Positions 35,524 through 44,650 of a stretch of 64,000 nucleotides of DNA are shown piece by piece. The translations under genes and the position numbers were made by a program. This stretch comes from Fontibacter flavus (GTDB lineage: Bacteria > Bacteroidota > Bacteroidia > Cytophagales > Cyclobacteriaceae): the NCBI RefSeq assembly GCF_042432905.1, contig NZ_JBHLWI010000013.1, forward strand, positions 1-64,000. The letters are read 5' to 3'. The notes beneath the pieces were generated by a model that was not told the origin of the DNA, did not search any database, and was given only the letters and a program-made list of their open reading frames with translations. Positions within the stretch are counted from its first letter, which is position 1, and each line of letters begins with the position of its first letter.

Positions 35524-36159
35524 ATGTTGGATGTTAAGCTGAAAGGTGCAGGAAAAAGATTTCAATACGACTGGATTTTCAAAAATCTTAGTTTTGACAT
35601 CCAATCCGGAGAATCTTGCGTCATCACCGGTAGCAATGGATCTGGAAAATCCACCTTGCTGAAATCCATTTCCTGTATCTCTCCCTTGACGGAAGGCCAG
35701 ATTGAATTCCGGCTAAATGGCGAAGAAATCAAAGAAGCAGAAATATACCACCATCTTGTCATCAGTGCCCCCTACCTGGAATTACCTGAGGAATTTACGC
35801 TTCTAGAATTGCTTAAATTCCATTTCAAATTTAAAAAACCCATCCAAAATTGGAATTTCGAACAGATGATGGAACGGATGTATCTGGCAGAACATCAGCA
35901 TAAATCCATCAATCAATTCAGTTCAGGAATGAAACAACGCCTTAAAATCGGGCTTTGCTTATTTTCAGATGTGCCTTTGGTATTATTGGATGAACCTACT
36001 TCCAACCTAGATGAAAAAGGACTATTTTGGTATTTAGAGATGATCGGGGATTTTGGAGCAAACAGAACCATCATCATCAGTTCAAATGACCCAAGGGAAT
36101 ATGGATTTTGTAAGAAGCATATTTCGATAGAAAATTTTAAGCCACGTCCGATACTTTGA
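35524..36159 (+). CDS. ABC transporter ATP-binding protein
   Basis: The nucleotide-binding domain is complete: Walker A GSNGSGKST near residues 37-45, a signature motif FSSGMKQRLKIG near 137, Walker B LVLLDEPTSNLDEKG, and the switch region IIISSNDP, in which the usual histidine is replaced by asparagine. It belongs to the small exporter-type ATPases (CcmA-like group). No permease gene lies nearby, so its membrane partner must be elsewhere. The ATG is three bases after the lpxA stop, which ties it to the lipid A operon. A role in lipid or cofactor export is only a suggestion. The length is 211 residues. Confidence 0.87.
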   Translation: MLDVKLKGAGKRFQYDWIFKNLSFDIQSGESCVITGSNGSGKSTLLKSISCISPLTEGQIEFRLNGEEIKEAEIYHHLVISAPYLELPEEFTLLELLKFHFKFKKPIQNWNFEQMMERMYLAEHQHKSINQFSSGMKQRLKIGLCLFSDVPLVLLDEPTSNLDEKGLFWYLEMIGDFGANRTIIISSNDPREYGFCKKHISIENFKPRPIL

Positions 36160-36209
36160 TTTTTCCTACGATTGATTAATTTTACATCCTTACATTAAAA
36201 AAGCATCTC

Positions 36210-36692
36210 ATGCAAAAACTCTTTTTTAACCTCGCTATTTTAGCACTTACTGTTTTCGGGACAATGTCTTGCAAAGAAAAAAAATCTGATCCCGAACCAC
36301 AGAAAACTCCTGAAGAATTGGCAATTGAGGACTTGACCTCTGGCTCATCACAGGTTTGGACTGTGGCAGGTGGCGGTTCCGTTGTCCGGGATGGCAGATC
36401 GGAAACGAACATTTACCAAAATTTTGAAATTAATTTTGTGGCAACAGAAAGCAGCAAAACGTATCAGACTTTTAATAACAACAGCCTTTTTGACGGAAGT
36501 GGAAACTGGAATTTTGTGGGCTCTAGCATTGATAAAATTACCTTATCGGGATCCGCTCCAGCTTCAGGACAGGAAATTTCCTTTACCAGAAGCGGCAATG
36601 ATCTGACTTTACAGTTTACCATTGCAGTACCTAATTCAAGAGTCAACGCTGTAGCAGGTTCATATAGGTTTAACCTAAAAAGGAAACAATAA
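36210..36692 (+). CDS. Lipoprotein of unknown function
   Basis: The leader MQKLFFNLAILALTVFGTMS ends in a lipobox with cysteine at residue 21, followed by charged residues KEKKSDPEP. The mature domain, about 135 residues, is rich in serine, threonine and asparagine and predicted beta strands (VWTVAGGGSVVRDG, ITLSGSAPASGQEISF). This resembles lipocalin-like or DUF5004-type Bacteroidota lipoproteins. No function is assigned. It lies 51 bases after the ABC ATPase gene. Its stop codon is inside the palindromic terminator shared with mutS2. Confidence 0.7.
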   Translation: MQKLFFNLAILALTVFGTMSCKEKKSDPEPQKTPEELAIEDLTSGSSQVWTVAGGGSVVRDGRSETNIYQNFEINFVATESSKTYQTFNNNSLFDGSGNWNFVGSSIDKITLSGSAPASGQEISFTRSGNDLTLQFTIAVPNSRVNAVAGSYRFNLKRKQ

Positions 36693-36718
36693 CAAAGGCC
36701 GGTTAACCGGCCTTTGTT
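36691..36718. terminator. Bidirectional terminator between a lipoprotein gene and mutS2
   Basis: These 28 bases form a perfect palindrome: AACAAAGGCCGGTT is followed directly by its own reverse complement. It starts in the TAA stop of the plus-strand lipoprotein gene and ends two bases before the mutS2 stop triplet on the other strand. In both directions the stem ends in a short U-containing run. Confidence 0.78.
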
Positions 36719-36719
36719 A

Positions 36720-39110
36720 TTAGGATTTTAATGTCACCAAGGTAACACCTGAACCTCCCCTATCTGCGTGTTCGTCTTCAATTTTCGCGACCGAATTCAT
36801 GCCCCGCAATAGGTTTCTAGTAAGATCCCTGAGGATGCCATCACCTTTACCATGTACGATTCTGAGGTCTTTCAAGCCCAACATAAAACCGTCATCTATA
36901 AAATTCTGCACTAAAGAAAGGATTTCTTCTCCTCGCTTTCCCCTGATATCTAGATTGGGTGAAAAATCCATCATTTTAAGATTGGTATCGAAACCTGTTC
37001 TCTTCGCAAAGGTCTTCTTCTCTTTTTTCATTTCGTTGTGCGAAATTTTTTCCAATCGACTGAGCTTCACTTTCGATTTCAAGTCTCCTATACTGATCTC
37101 TGCTTCTTTTTTCCTGATACTCAAGACCTGGGCTATGGCACCATTATCCTTCAACCTTACATAATCACCTTCCTGGATTTCTCCTCCGATAATTTTTATT
37201 TCAGGTTGATGGATTTCTTTTTTATCTGGCTTTACCTGAGTTTTTAAAGTGTCAATTTCAGCTCTTACCTTTTTAGCAATAGCACTATCTGCCTTACTTT
37301 CCTTTATCTCCCTTATGGATGCCTCAATCTTTTTATTCACCTGATCCAAAAGCGCTTTGGCCTCAGCTTTGGCTTCCTGAATATATTGCTTTTTGTTTTT
37401 GTCAACTGTTTCCTTCAGTTCAGTGTACTCCTGAAGACGTTTATCCAGCAATCTTTCTTTTCTCTGGTTTTCAGCTATGATCTGCTCATATTTCACTTTT
37501 TCATTCTCGAGCTTGGTCAGTAACCTGTCATATTTCACCCTTTCCTCTCCTATATGCTCTTTTGCATAAGCCAGAATATCTTTTGAAATACCGATTTTTG
37601 AGGCGATTTCCAGAGCGAAAGAACTACCAGGCTTTCCGATTTCGAGTTGATAAAGTGGTTCGAGCTTGTCCACATCATAGCGCATGGCACCATTGACGAG
37701 GCCATGATTTTTAGAGGCCACCTGCTTGAGGTTACCATAGTGCGTAGTGATCACACCATATGCCCCAGTCTTATTAAGCGCAAGCAAAATACCCTCTGCA
37801 ATAGCTCCTCCAAACTGCGGCTCTGTTCCTGTTCCAAATTCATCGATAAAAAGAATTGACTTTTTATCAGCAAACTGGGTAAAATACTTCATGCTCATTA
37901 AATGTGAGCTATAGGTACTGAGGTCATTTTCAATATTTTGCTCATCCCCGATATCAATGAAGAAATTATCAAAAATTGAACAAACGGAGGACTCGTCCAA
38001 AGGTACGAGCAGACCACACTGCAACATATATTGCACCATTGCCACTGTTTTTAAGGTAACTGACTTTCCTCCTGCATTGGGCCCTGAAATCACCAAAAGC
38101 CTTTTATTATGATCAAGTTGGATAGTCAAGGGTACAACTTTCTTACCTTGTTGCTTGAGTGCAAATTCCAATAATGGATGTCGGGCATTGGTCCAATTCA
38201 ATTGCCTGCTTTTTTCTAAGAGAGGCCTGTTAGCATTAGTTTTGATCGCAAATCTTGCCTTTGCCCTGATAAAATCTACCATACCAAGAAAATGAAAAGC
38301 TTTTCTCAGTTCGGGGATATATGGCCTTAAAGTATCGGTCAACTGGGTTAAAATCTTTTGGATTTCCCGGCTCTCCATATACTCCAAGTCCTTCAATTCA
38401 TTATTGATATCCAAAACTTCAGCGGGCTCTAAAAACACCGTCTGACCTGTAGCGGATTCATCATGGATAAAACCCTTGATTTTTCTTTTGTTTTCTGCCA
38501 AAACAGGAATCACCATTCTTCCTCCCCTAATGGTAATCGAGGCATCATCCGGAGTGAGTCCTTTGGAACGGGCTTCTCTAAAAATTCTTTCCAGCACTTT
38601 CCTCAACCTGTTTTCCTCATACAAAATCTGAGAGCGTATGAGGGACAGGTCTTTTGATGCATTGTTCCTGATTTTACCCTTTTCATCAATGATCCTTTCG
38701 ATCGCTCTGAGCAAATCATTGTTGAGGTTCACCAATCCTAACAATTGGAATAACTGAAGGTACTCCTCTTCATGATCTAGGAAAAACTCAATGCATTTGC
38801 TCAAGGTAAAAAGTGAAAGTTTGACCTCATGAAATTCATCTTCATACAAAAAAGTGCCTTCAATTTTTGCCTTTTCCAGATAGGGATAAATATTGGTGAA
38901 ATTGGAAGAAGGAAACAGCTCTCCTGACTCAATGATCCTTTTGAATTCATCGGTTTGATCCAAAAGTCTATTGACCAACTTGATATCTTTGGAATAACTC
39001 ATTTTATCGACGAAGTCCATTCCCAAGGAACTGGTACATTCATCTTTGAGTAATTCTCTGATTTTATTGAAATTGATTTTTTCTTCCAGGTTTTTGGGGT
39101 ACAGCATCAT
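36720..39110 (-). CDS. mutS2: Endonuclease MutS2
   Basis: MutS2 binds branched DNA or collided ribosomes and has nuclease activity; it is not part of mismatch repair. The MutS-type ATPase shows Walker A GPNAGGKSVTLKT near residues 345-357, Walker B ILFIDEFGTGTEP and a following GVITTHYGNLK. A long coiled coil (about 510-640) leads to a beta-barrel KOW-like region and a C-terminal Smr domain (about 715-796) with LDIRGKRGEE and RIVHGKGDGILR. The length of 796 residues is standard. The start is one of two adjacent ATGs. The DUF4296 gene ends three bases upstream, so the two are one operon. Confidence 0.96.
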   Translation of the reverse strand: MMLYPKNLEEKINFNKIRELLKDECTSSLGMDFVDKMSYSKDIKLVNRLLDQTDEFKRIIESGELFPSSNFTNIYPYLEKAKIEGTFLYEDEFHEVKLSLFTLSKCIEFFLDHEEEYLQLFQLLGLVNLNNDLLRAIERIIDEKGKIRNNASKDLSLIRSQILYEENRLRKVLERIFREARSKGLTPDDASITIRGGRMVIPVLAENKRKIKGFIHDESATGQTVFLEPAEVLDINNELKDLEYMESREIQKILTQLTDTLRPYIPELRKAFHFLGMVDFIRAKARFAIKTNANRPLLEKSRQLNWTNARHPLLEFALKQQGKKVVPLTIQLDHNKRLLVISGPNAGGKSVTLKTVAMVQYMLQCGLLVPLDESSVCSIFDNFFIDIGDEQNIENDLSTYSSHLMSMKYFTQFADKKSILFIDEFGTGTEPQFGGAIAEGILLALNKTGAYGVITTHYGNLKQVASKNHGLVNGAMRYDVDKLEPLYQLEIGKPGSSFALEIASKIGISKDILAYAKEHIGEERVKYDRLLTKLENEKVKYEQIIAENQRKERLLDKRLQEYTELKETVDKNKKQYIQEAKAEAKALLDQVNKKIEASIREIKESKADSAIAKKVRAEIDTLKTQVKPDKKEIHQPEIKIIGGEIQEGDYVRLKDNGAIAQVLSIRKKEAEISIGDLKSKVKLSRLEKISHNEMKKEKKTFAKRTGFDTNLKMMDFSPNLDIRGKRGEEILSLVQNFIDDGFMLGLKDLRIVHGKGDGILRDLTRNLLRGMNSVAKIEDEHADRGGSGVTLVTLKS

Positions 39111-39113
39111 GTG

Positions 39114-39452
39114 TTATTGATCTCCTGATTTTTCTACGACATGAAGTGAATCAATGGTACGGGCATATATCCTATCCATCATTTTGGCATCTCTCATATA
39201 ATAGGCAAGACTATTGATGAAAACTGAATCCGGGATTTGATGTTTAGCAAAAACCTCTTTTTCAAACAAGGGATAGAGCGCTCTCGATGAATCATAATGA
39301 ATGGGAAAAGTAGCAACAAGTCCTTCTGCAAGATGGATGTCAATCAACATGGATACCATTTTATCTTCATCCAGGATTCCTTCCGGGACTTTATTCCTAG
39401 TGCAGGAGTAAAATGATAAAATGAGCAAAATTGAAATAAATGATTTTTTCAC
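39114..39452 (-). CDS. DUF4296 lipoprotein
   Basis: A signal peptide with lipobox FYSC (residues 14-17) is followed by the DUF4296 core: VPEGILDEDKMVSMLIDIHL near residues 22-41 and a region with DSVFINSLAYYMRD. The family is restricted to Bacteroidota and its function is unknown. The gene starts with GTG at 39452. It is first in an operon with mutS2, three bases apart; this pairing may be conserved. The divergent DUF58 gene starts 176 bases away. Confidence 0.8.
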   Translation of the reverse strand: MKKSFISILLILSFYSCTRNKVPEGILDEDKMVSMLIDIHLAEGLVATFPIHYDSSRALYPLFEKEVFAKHQIPDSVFINSLAYYMRDAKMMDRIYARTIDSLHVVEKSGDQ

Positions 39453-39628
39453 GCTGTAAAAATAAGGTTTATAAATTTAAAATCCCGACAGTTGAAGCCT
39501 CAGTAAGATTCTCTATCTTAAATTTCCTTAAATAAGACAAAATGTGAGAAGGAATATTCCCCCACTATCAAATACGCTTTTTATTATTCATCACAGTACC
39601 TTAAATTAGGCTCGCGAAAGTACATTCC

Positions 39629-40507
39629 ATGAACCAACTCCTCAAAAAACTCCGCAAATACGAGATCATGATCAGAAAAGTAGCCAATAATCACCTGCAG
39701 GGTGATTATCAGTCTATTTTCAAAGGTGCCGGATTGGAGTTTGATGATCTGCGCCCCTACCAATATGGGGACGACGTGAGGACCATCGAATGGAAAGTAT
39801 CTGCCAAAGGACATGGGACTTTTGTCAAAACCTTTAAGGAAGACAAAGATCAGTCCGTGTATTTTCTTCTAGACATTTCAGGTTCTCAGGATATTGGAGA
39901 AAAAGGCAGAAAGAAAATAGATCTTGGCAAGGAAATCGCAGGAGTCTTGACCTTGGCAGCAATATTCGAAGGAAGTCAGGTAGGCTTAATTTCATATTCT
40001 GACCAAAAAGAAAAAATCATTCTGCCGGGAAAAGGACCAAAGCAGGGCGTCAAAATCATTCAGGGAATCTTTAAACACGAAAATAAATCCCTGAAAACCA
40101 ATCTCAGGGAAATGTTCAATTTCTCCCTGAACCTGATCAAGAAAAGGAGTATCATCATTATTATTTCTGATTTTATAGATGAGGGCTATGAAAGGCCTTT
40201 CAAAGCTTTAGCAGAGAAACATGACCTCGTCGCGATTCAGGTGACAGATCCACGGGAAGCGGCTTTACCGGCCTTGGGGATCATACCAGTTTACGACAAG
40301 GAAGAAGGGAGGACAACCTGGGTCAACACTGCCTTTGGTTCCTTCTCAAAAAAAATATCTGAGACCTTCACCACCGAAAGGACTCAATTGCAGGAAATCT
40401 GCAAAAAAAACCAAATCAATTATTTGGGCATCAGCACTAAAGAGGACATCGTTTTACCTCTTATTGAGTTATTTAAGAAACGTAACCGAACAATGAAACG
40501 TGGGTAA
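39629..40507 (+). CDS. DUF58 domain protein (Bat operon type)
   Basis: The family signature is visible in the segment GAGLEFDDLRPYQYGDDVRTIEW near residues 30-52 (quoted in two parts: GAGLEFDDLRPY and QYGDDVRTIEW). A von Willebrand factor-like fold follows, with VYFLLDISGSQD carrying a DxSxS metal site. The protein is cytosolic with no membrane helices. Such proteins usually follow a MoxR ATPase gene and act in chaperone-like assembly at the membrane. Here no MoxR gene lies upstream. The 3' end overlaps the BatD-like gene by eight bases. The length is 292 residues. Confidence 0.88.
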   Translation: MNQLLKKLRKYEIMIRKVANNHLQGDYQSIFKGAGLEFDDLRPYQYGDDVRTIEWKVSAKGHGTFVKTFKEDKDQSVYFLLDISGSQDIGEKGRKKIDLGKEIAGVLTLAAIFEGSQVGLISYSDQKEKIILPGKGPKQGVKIIQGIFKHENKSLKTNLREMFNFSLNLIKKRSIIIIISDFIDEGYERPFKALAEKHDLVAIQVTDPREAALPALGIIPVYDKEEGRTTWVNTAFGSFSKKISETFTTERTQLQEICKKNQINYLGISTKEDIVLPLIELFKKRNRTMKRG

Positions 40508-41402
40508 GGCAGTAAAATATCTGGTCACAATGATGACTGTTTTCTTTTTGAACACCTCACTTCAAGCGCAAAGCCCTGAGGTAGAGGGCTACTTTCTGCA
40601 GGATTCTGCCAAACTGGGGGAAAGGGTTGCCTATATTCTAAAGGCTAAATATGGTACTGGCCACAATATCGTATTTCCAGATTCCACTTATGATTTCACT
40701 CCTTTCGTCCTATTAGAGAAAAAAACTTACATGTCCACCACCGCTGAAGGCGTGACCCTGGACAGCGCTATCTATTTTGTTTCAAATTTCTCTTTGGATC
40801 CAGTTGTATATTTCACCCTCCCGATTTATGAGATTTTCAAATATGACAGTCTGGTTCACCGACCTTTGGAATCTTCCTTGGCCCTTCAATTAATGATTGA
40901 CCCTTTGCCACAGGAACTCTCTTTTAGGGACAACAATGTCTACCAGCCTATTGATACAGACTTCAATTACCCTTTACTCATAGCCATCTTGATTGGAGTT
41001 ACGGTCATGGCCTTGGTAATTGCCTTTTTCTTTGGCAAAAAACTGGGCAGACAGTATGAGATCTGGATGGAAAAAAGAAAATACAAACGATTTGTCCAAA
41101 GATGGAAAAAGGCAGAAATGGCATTCGCTGGCAGCCCTGACATGGATCATGCAGATGAACTTTTGGGCCTATGGAAAACCTATATGGAGCATTTAAAAGC
41201 CAAGCCTTTCAGAGAATGGACCACCTTGGAAATTTCGGATTTTCTAGAGAATAAAGATATCATCAAGGATTTCAGAGAAATTGAAATGATCATTTATGCT
41301 GGAAAATCAGGAAAAGACCTGCCTCAGGCTTGTCAAAACCTCTGGAACATTTGCAATGACACTTACCAACAAAAAATAAGTACCACCGATGATCGGAAAT
41401 AG
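40500..41402 (+). CDS. Membrane protein of the Bat cluster (BatD/DUF4381-like)
   Basis: A signal peptide (residues 1-23, ending LQAQ) is followed by a periplasmic beta-rich domain of about 130 residues. One membrane helix lies near residues 161-180 (PLLIAILIGVTVMALVIAFF), and a cytosolic tail of about 120 residues contains RWTTL-type helices and KPFREWTTLEISDFL. This layout matches the small membrane protein placed between DUF58 and BatA genes. The start is GTG at 40500, inside the DUF58 gene, giving an eight-base overlap; the next Met would remove the basic n-region. The 3' end overlaps batA by 14 bases. Its role is likely in the same complex as BatA. Confidence 0.75.
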   Translation: MGKAVKYLVTMMTVFFLNTSLQAQSPEVEGYFLQDSAKLGERVAYILKAKYGTGHNIVFPDSTYDFTPFVLLEKKTYMSTTAEGVTLDSAIYFVSNFSLDPVVYFTLPIYEIFKYDSLVHRPLESSLALQLMIDPLPQELSFRDNNVYQPIDTDFNYPLLIAILIGVTVMALVIAFFFGKKLGRQYEIWMEKRKYKRFVQRWKKAEMAFAGSPDMDHADELLGLWKTYMEHLKAKPFREWTTLEISDFLENKDIIKDFREIEMIIYAGKSGKDLPQACQNLWNICNDTYQQKISTTDDRK

Positions 41403-42435
41403 TATTGCAGACTTTTTCTCTTTGTATTGGTTTTATCCCGAAACTTTTAAAAGTTTTGAGTGGGAAAACCTATGGGCTTTGCATTTGCTTTGGTTAGTTC
41501 CTTTGCTTTTTATGCTTAGGAAATTTATCAAATTTCTTAAAAATCCAGTTTTAGAGCTTTCATTGCCCGGAAATGTTTCCAAAAGCAATCCCTGGACTTA
41601 TCTAAGGTTAATCCCTGGACTATTTTTTTTATTAGCCATGTGGATGATTGTGGTCGCCCTTGCCAGACCACAAAAGACCAATGAAAGAGTGGAACAATAT
41701 ACTGAAGGTATAGATATTATGATTGTCATGGATATTTCTGAATCCATGGATCTTCAGGATTTCAAACCCAACAGACTGGAGGCGGCCAAAGAAACTGCTA
41801 TAGACTTCATTAATGGAAGATTTGGAGACAGGATCGGTATGGTTATTTTTTCCGGAGAAGCCTATTCTCTTGCTCCTTTGACAACTGATTATGCTTTGTT
41901 AACTGATTTGGTTAAAGACATTTCTTTTAACATGATGGATGCTAAAGGAACTGCAATAGGCAGTGCCTTAGCTGCAGGAACAAATAGAATGAGAGAATCA
42001 GAATCAAAATCCAAAGTGATGATTTTGTTAAGTGACGGTGAAAATAATGCAGGGAACGTAGACCCTATTTTCGCTGCTCAATTGGCTGCAGCTTTGGATA
42101 TAAAAATATATACCATTGCAGTGGGAAAAGACGGAATGGTGCCTTACGGGGTGGATTTTTTTGGTAGACCTCAGATGATTGAAAGTTATCTGGATGAAAG
42201 TACCCTTAGGGAGATCGCCGAAATTGGTAGTGGCCAATTTTTCCGTGCCTCTGATGACAATGCTCTGGAACAGATTTTTGATCAGATCAATAGTTTTGAA
42301 AAAGCAGAAATCATAGAATCCAGATACAAGGAAACTGTTGATTTTTACAGATCCTACCTATTCTGGGGCTTATTGTTTTTCTTCGCCTGGTTGGCCTTCA
42401 AAAGCACTTTCTTCAATAATTTCCTGCTCGATTAA
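41389..42435 (+). CDS. batA: BatA-like von Willebrand factor A protein
   Basis: Helices near residues 25-42 and 80-98 precede a VWA domain (about 105-295) and a last helix at about 325-343. The metal-dependent adhesion site is complete: DISESMD near 115, the threonine in GTAIGSALA and the aspartate in LLSDGENN. Bat proteins have been linked to oxygen tolerance and envelope assembly. The gene overlaps its upstream neighbour by 14 bases. batB, batC and batD, which commonly follow, are absent here, since the next gene is on the opposite strand with one base between stops. Confidence 0.88.
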   Translation: MIGNSIADFFSLYWFYPETFKSFEWENLWALHLLWLVPLLFMLRKFIKFLKNPVLELSLPGNVSKSNPWTYLRLIPGLFFLLAMWMIVVALARPQKTNERVEQYTEGIDIMIVMDISESMDLQDFKPNRLEAAKETAIDFINGRFGDRIGMVIFSGEAYSLAPLTTDYALLTDLVKDISFNMMDAKGTAIGSALAAGTNRMRESESKSKVMILLSDGENNAGNVDPIFAAQLAAALDIKIYTIAVGKDGMVPYGVDFFGRPQMIESYLDESTLREIAEIGSGQFFRASDDNALEQIFDQINSFEKAEIIESRYKETVDFYRSYLFWGLLFFFAWLAFKSTFFNNFLLD

Positions 42436-42436
42436 T

Positions 42437-43069
42437 TTACTCTCCAGCAAAAACATCCTTTGTAAGGTCTTCAAAAAGAATATAGGTGGCATAGAAAGTC
42501 AAGGGAATAGTAATCAGCAGGCCTAATCCAAGTGTCAATATTGTCAATAAATTGATTACAAGCAGTACAAGCGTAAAGACCAAAAATTTCCACCAACGAA
42601 CAGTGATGAGTTTTCTGCTCTCTTCCAAGGCTGTCCAGAAATCAAAACCTCCAAAAATGGCCATCAGCACAGAGAAACTATAAGCCACAGCCAGATAAAT
42701 CCCGGGAATGATAAATGCAATAATTCCAAGCCCTGTAATAAGTTGACCGATCAGCCATATCGAAAACACTGGCCAGTAATAATTAAATCCCATCAAAAAA
42801 TCAGGGTAAGTAATCTGCTCCCTTCTTGAAATTTTATTCGCTACCAAGTAATAACCAGCATAAAGGGGTGGAGCCAACAAGAGGGCATAGAGAAACGCAT
42901 AATCTTTAAGATATGCCACAGAAATCAATTGCAAAGAAAAAATCAATAAGGTATAAGAAATACTCAATAAAGGCTGTACCCAAAACATTTGCCAGGCCTT
43001 TTCAATAATCCCTGCGATATCAAAATCATAACCCCTTTCCCTGATTAATGCTAATCTATCTCTACTCAT
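42437..43069 (-). CDS. Integral membrane protein of unknown function
   Basis: The 210-residue chain has five or six membrane helices. It begins with a cytosolic stretch (RDRLALIRERGYDFDIAGII) and contains FIIPGIYLAVAYSFSVLMAI, a pattern of the DUF975/GDPD-membrane-domain type. Basic residues in the middle (ESRKLITVRWWKFL) fit a cytosolic loop. No transport or enzyme motif is seen. It lies downstream of the cystathionine beta-synthase gene on the same strand, but a hairpin separates them. The stop is one base from the convergent batA stop. Confidence 0.72.
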   Translation of the reverse strand: MSRDRLALIRERGYDFDIAGIIEKAWQMFWVQPLLSISYTLLIFSLQLISVAYLKDYAFLYALLLAPPLYAGYYLVANKISRREQITYPDFLMGFNYYWPVFSIWLIGQLITGLGIIAFIIPGIYLAVAYSFSVLMAIFGGFDFWTALEESRKLITVRWWKFLVFTLVLLVINLLTILTLGLGLLITIPLTFYATYILFEDLTKDVFAGE

Positions 43070-43090
43070 TTTTTTAAATGGATTAAAAGA

Positions 43091-43118
43091 AAGGCAAGGC
43101 CTTTTAAAACCTTGCCTT
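43091..43118 (-). terminator. Hairpin after cystathionine beta-synthase gene
   Basis: AAGGCAAGG at 43091-43099 pairs perfectly with CCTTGCCTT at 43110-43118. On the minus strand a modest U-run (TCTTTTAAT) follows. It lies 56 bases past the stop of the synthase gene and probably ends its transcript. Confidence 0.65.
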
Positions 43119-43174
43119 ATATCAAATTTGGCTACTTATCGAGAATCCTTTTTTATACCAAAAGGTTCAGTCAA

Positions 43175-44542
43175 TTATTTTGTCAATGCATCCAAAATAT
43201 CATGCTTGGTGATAATATGGATCTGATGATGATCATCTCTGACCAATACAGCCTTTTCTTTATCCACCATCGAAGACAGAACATCCAAAGTACTATCCAA
43301 TGCCACGAATTTCATAGAATCCTCCATGACTTCACCTACAGTGGCATCTTTGAGCTCAGGCTGCCCAATAATCTTGGAAAGCAGTTTATTATCAGTAAGA
43401 CTTCCTACCACATGACCATCTTCCATCACTGGGATCTGCGACACGCTGCTTGTACTCATCAAAGCTATGGCATCCTTAACTTTATCGGTCTTTTGAGAAA
43501 CCAACAATTGATAATCTCCATTTCTGGAAGCTATAATATCTCTAGCTGTTCCGTAACTTTTATCCTCCAAGAAACCATGGTTTCTCATCCAGTCATCATT
43601 GTAAATTTTACCCAAATAACGGGTACCGTGATCAGGAAGGATAATCACCATCCTATCCCCTTCTTTCAAATGTTCTTTGGCATATTCCAGTGCACCATGA
43701 ACAGCCGATCCACAGGACCATCCTACAAATAACCCCTCTTCTCTGGAGAGCCTCCTTGTCATCACTGCAGCATCTTTATCGGTAACTTTGACAAAATGAT
43801 CGATAACTGAAAAGTCAACATTCTTAGGTAAGATATCTTCACCAATACCTTCTGTCAGATAGGGGTAGATTTCATTTTCATCGAATACTCCTGTTTCTTT
43901 ATATTTTTTGAAAACGGAACCATAAGTATCAATACCAACAGTGATAATATCAGGATTCTGCTCTTTCAGAAATTTAGCCGTTCCGCACATGGACCCACCA
44001 GTACCTACACCCGCGGCATAATGGGTGATTTTGCCTTCAGTATCATTCCAGATCTCAGGGCCAGTGGTTTCATAATGGGCCAAAGCATTGGAAAGGTTAT
44101 CGTATTGGTTCGGATAAAAAGAATTTGGAATATCCTGGTTCAATTTTTTTGCCACTGAATAATAAGACCTTGGGTCTTCCGGGGAAACATTGGTCGGGCA
44201 AACAATCACTTCAGCGCCTACAGCTTTGAGTATATCTATTTTCTCTTTTGACTGCTTGTCTGCCATGGTAAAAATACATTTGTACCCTTTCGAAATGGCC
44301 GCCAGAGCAAGTCCCATTCCAGTATTCCCACTGGTACCCTCAATAATAGTACCCCCCGGCTTTAGTATTCCCGCCTTTTCTGCATCCTCCACCATTTTGA
44401 CCGCCATACGGTCCTTCATAGAATTACCGGGATTAAAATATTCAACTTTTACCAGGATTTCACCTTTGATACCCTTGTTAACTTTGTTCAGTCGAACCAT
44501 AGGGGTATTGCCAATGGTTTCAATTATGGAATTATAAATCAT
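43175..44542 (-). CDS. Cystathionine beta-synthase (PLP enzyme with CBS pair)
   Basis: The N-terminal 320 residues form a fold-type II PLP enzyme. The cofactor lysine is K43 in NPGNSMKDRM, the phosphate and substrate loop is EGTSGNTGMG, and GTGGSMCGTAKF follows. The C-terminal 120 residues form two CBS modules. This layout matches cystathionine beta-synthase, which joins serine and homocysteine, rather than the shorter cysteine synthases, which lack CBS modules. No heme-binding N-terminal extension is present, as expected for bacteria. The gene complements ahcY in handling homocysteine, although they are 42 kb apart. A single transcription unit is likely. Confidence 0.88.
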   Translation of the reverse strand: MIYNSIIETIGNTPMVRLNKVNKGIKGEILVKVEYFNPGNSMKDRMAVKMVEDAEKAGILKPGGTIIEGTSGNTGMGLALAAISKGYKCIFTMADKQSKEKIDILKAVGAEVIVCPTNVSPEDPRSYYSVAKKLNQDIPNSFYPNQYDNLSNALAHYETTGPEIWNDTEGKITHYAAGVGTGGSMCGTAKFLKEQNPDIITVGIDTYGSVFKKYKETGVFDENEIYPYLTEGIGEDILPKNVDFSVIDHFVKVTDKDAAVMTRRLSREEGLFVGWSCGSAVHGALEYAKEHLKEGDRMVIILPDHGTRYLGKIYNDDWMRNHGFLEDKSYGTARDIIASRNGDYQLLVSQKTDKVKDAIALMSTSSVSQIPVMEDGHVVGSLTDNKLLSKIIGQPELKDATVGEVMEDSMKFVALDSTLDVLSSMVDKEKAVLVRDDHHQIHIITKHDILDALTK

Positions 44543-44592
44543 AACAATTTGGATTCTTTGCCATGCAAGTTACAAATAATTTCAGAGCTGAA

Positions 44593-44611
44593 AATTTGAA
44601 GCTTTCAAATT
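44593..44611. repeat. AT-rich inverted repeat between a synthase gene and a ROK gene
   Basis: AATTTGAA at 44593-44600 and TTCAAATT at 44604-44611 form a perfect inverted repeat with a three-base loop. It lies 39 bases past the ROK stop and 50 bases before the synthase start. It may be an operator or a weak terminator. Confidence 0.3.
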
Positions 44612-44650
44612 CCAAATATTATTTCGTTAACATTAAAAAGAATCAAGAGT

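Noticed and set aside
43112..43732. 206-codon plus-strand frame opposite the cystathionine beta-synthase gene
   Set aside because: The opposite strand encodes an unmistakable enzyme; this frame has no motif.
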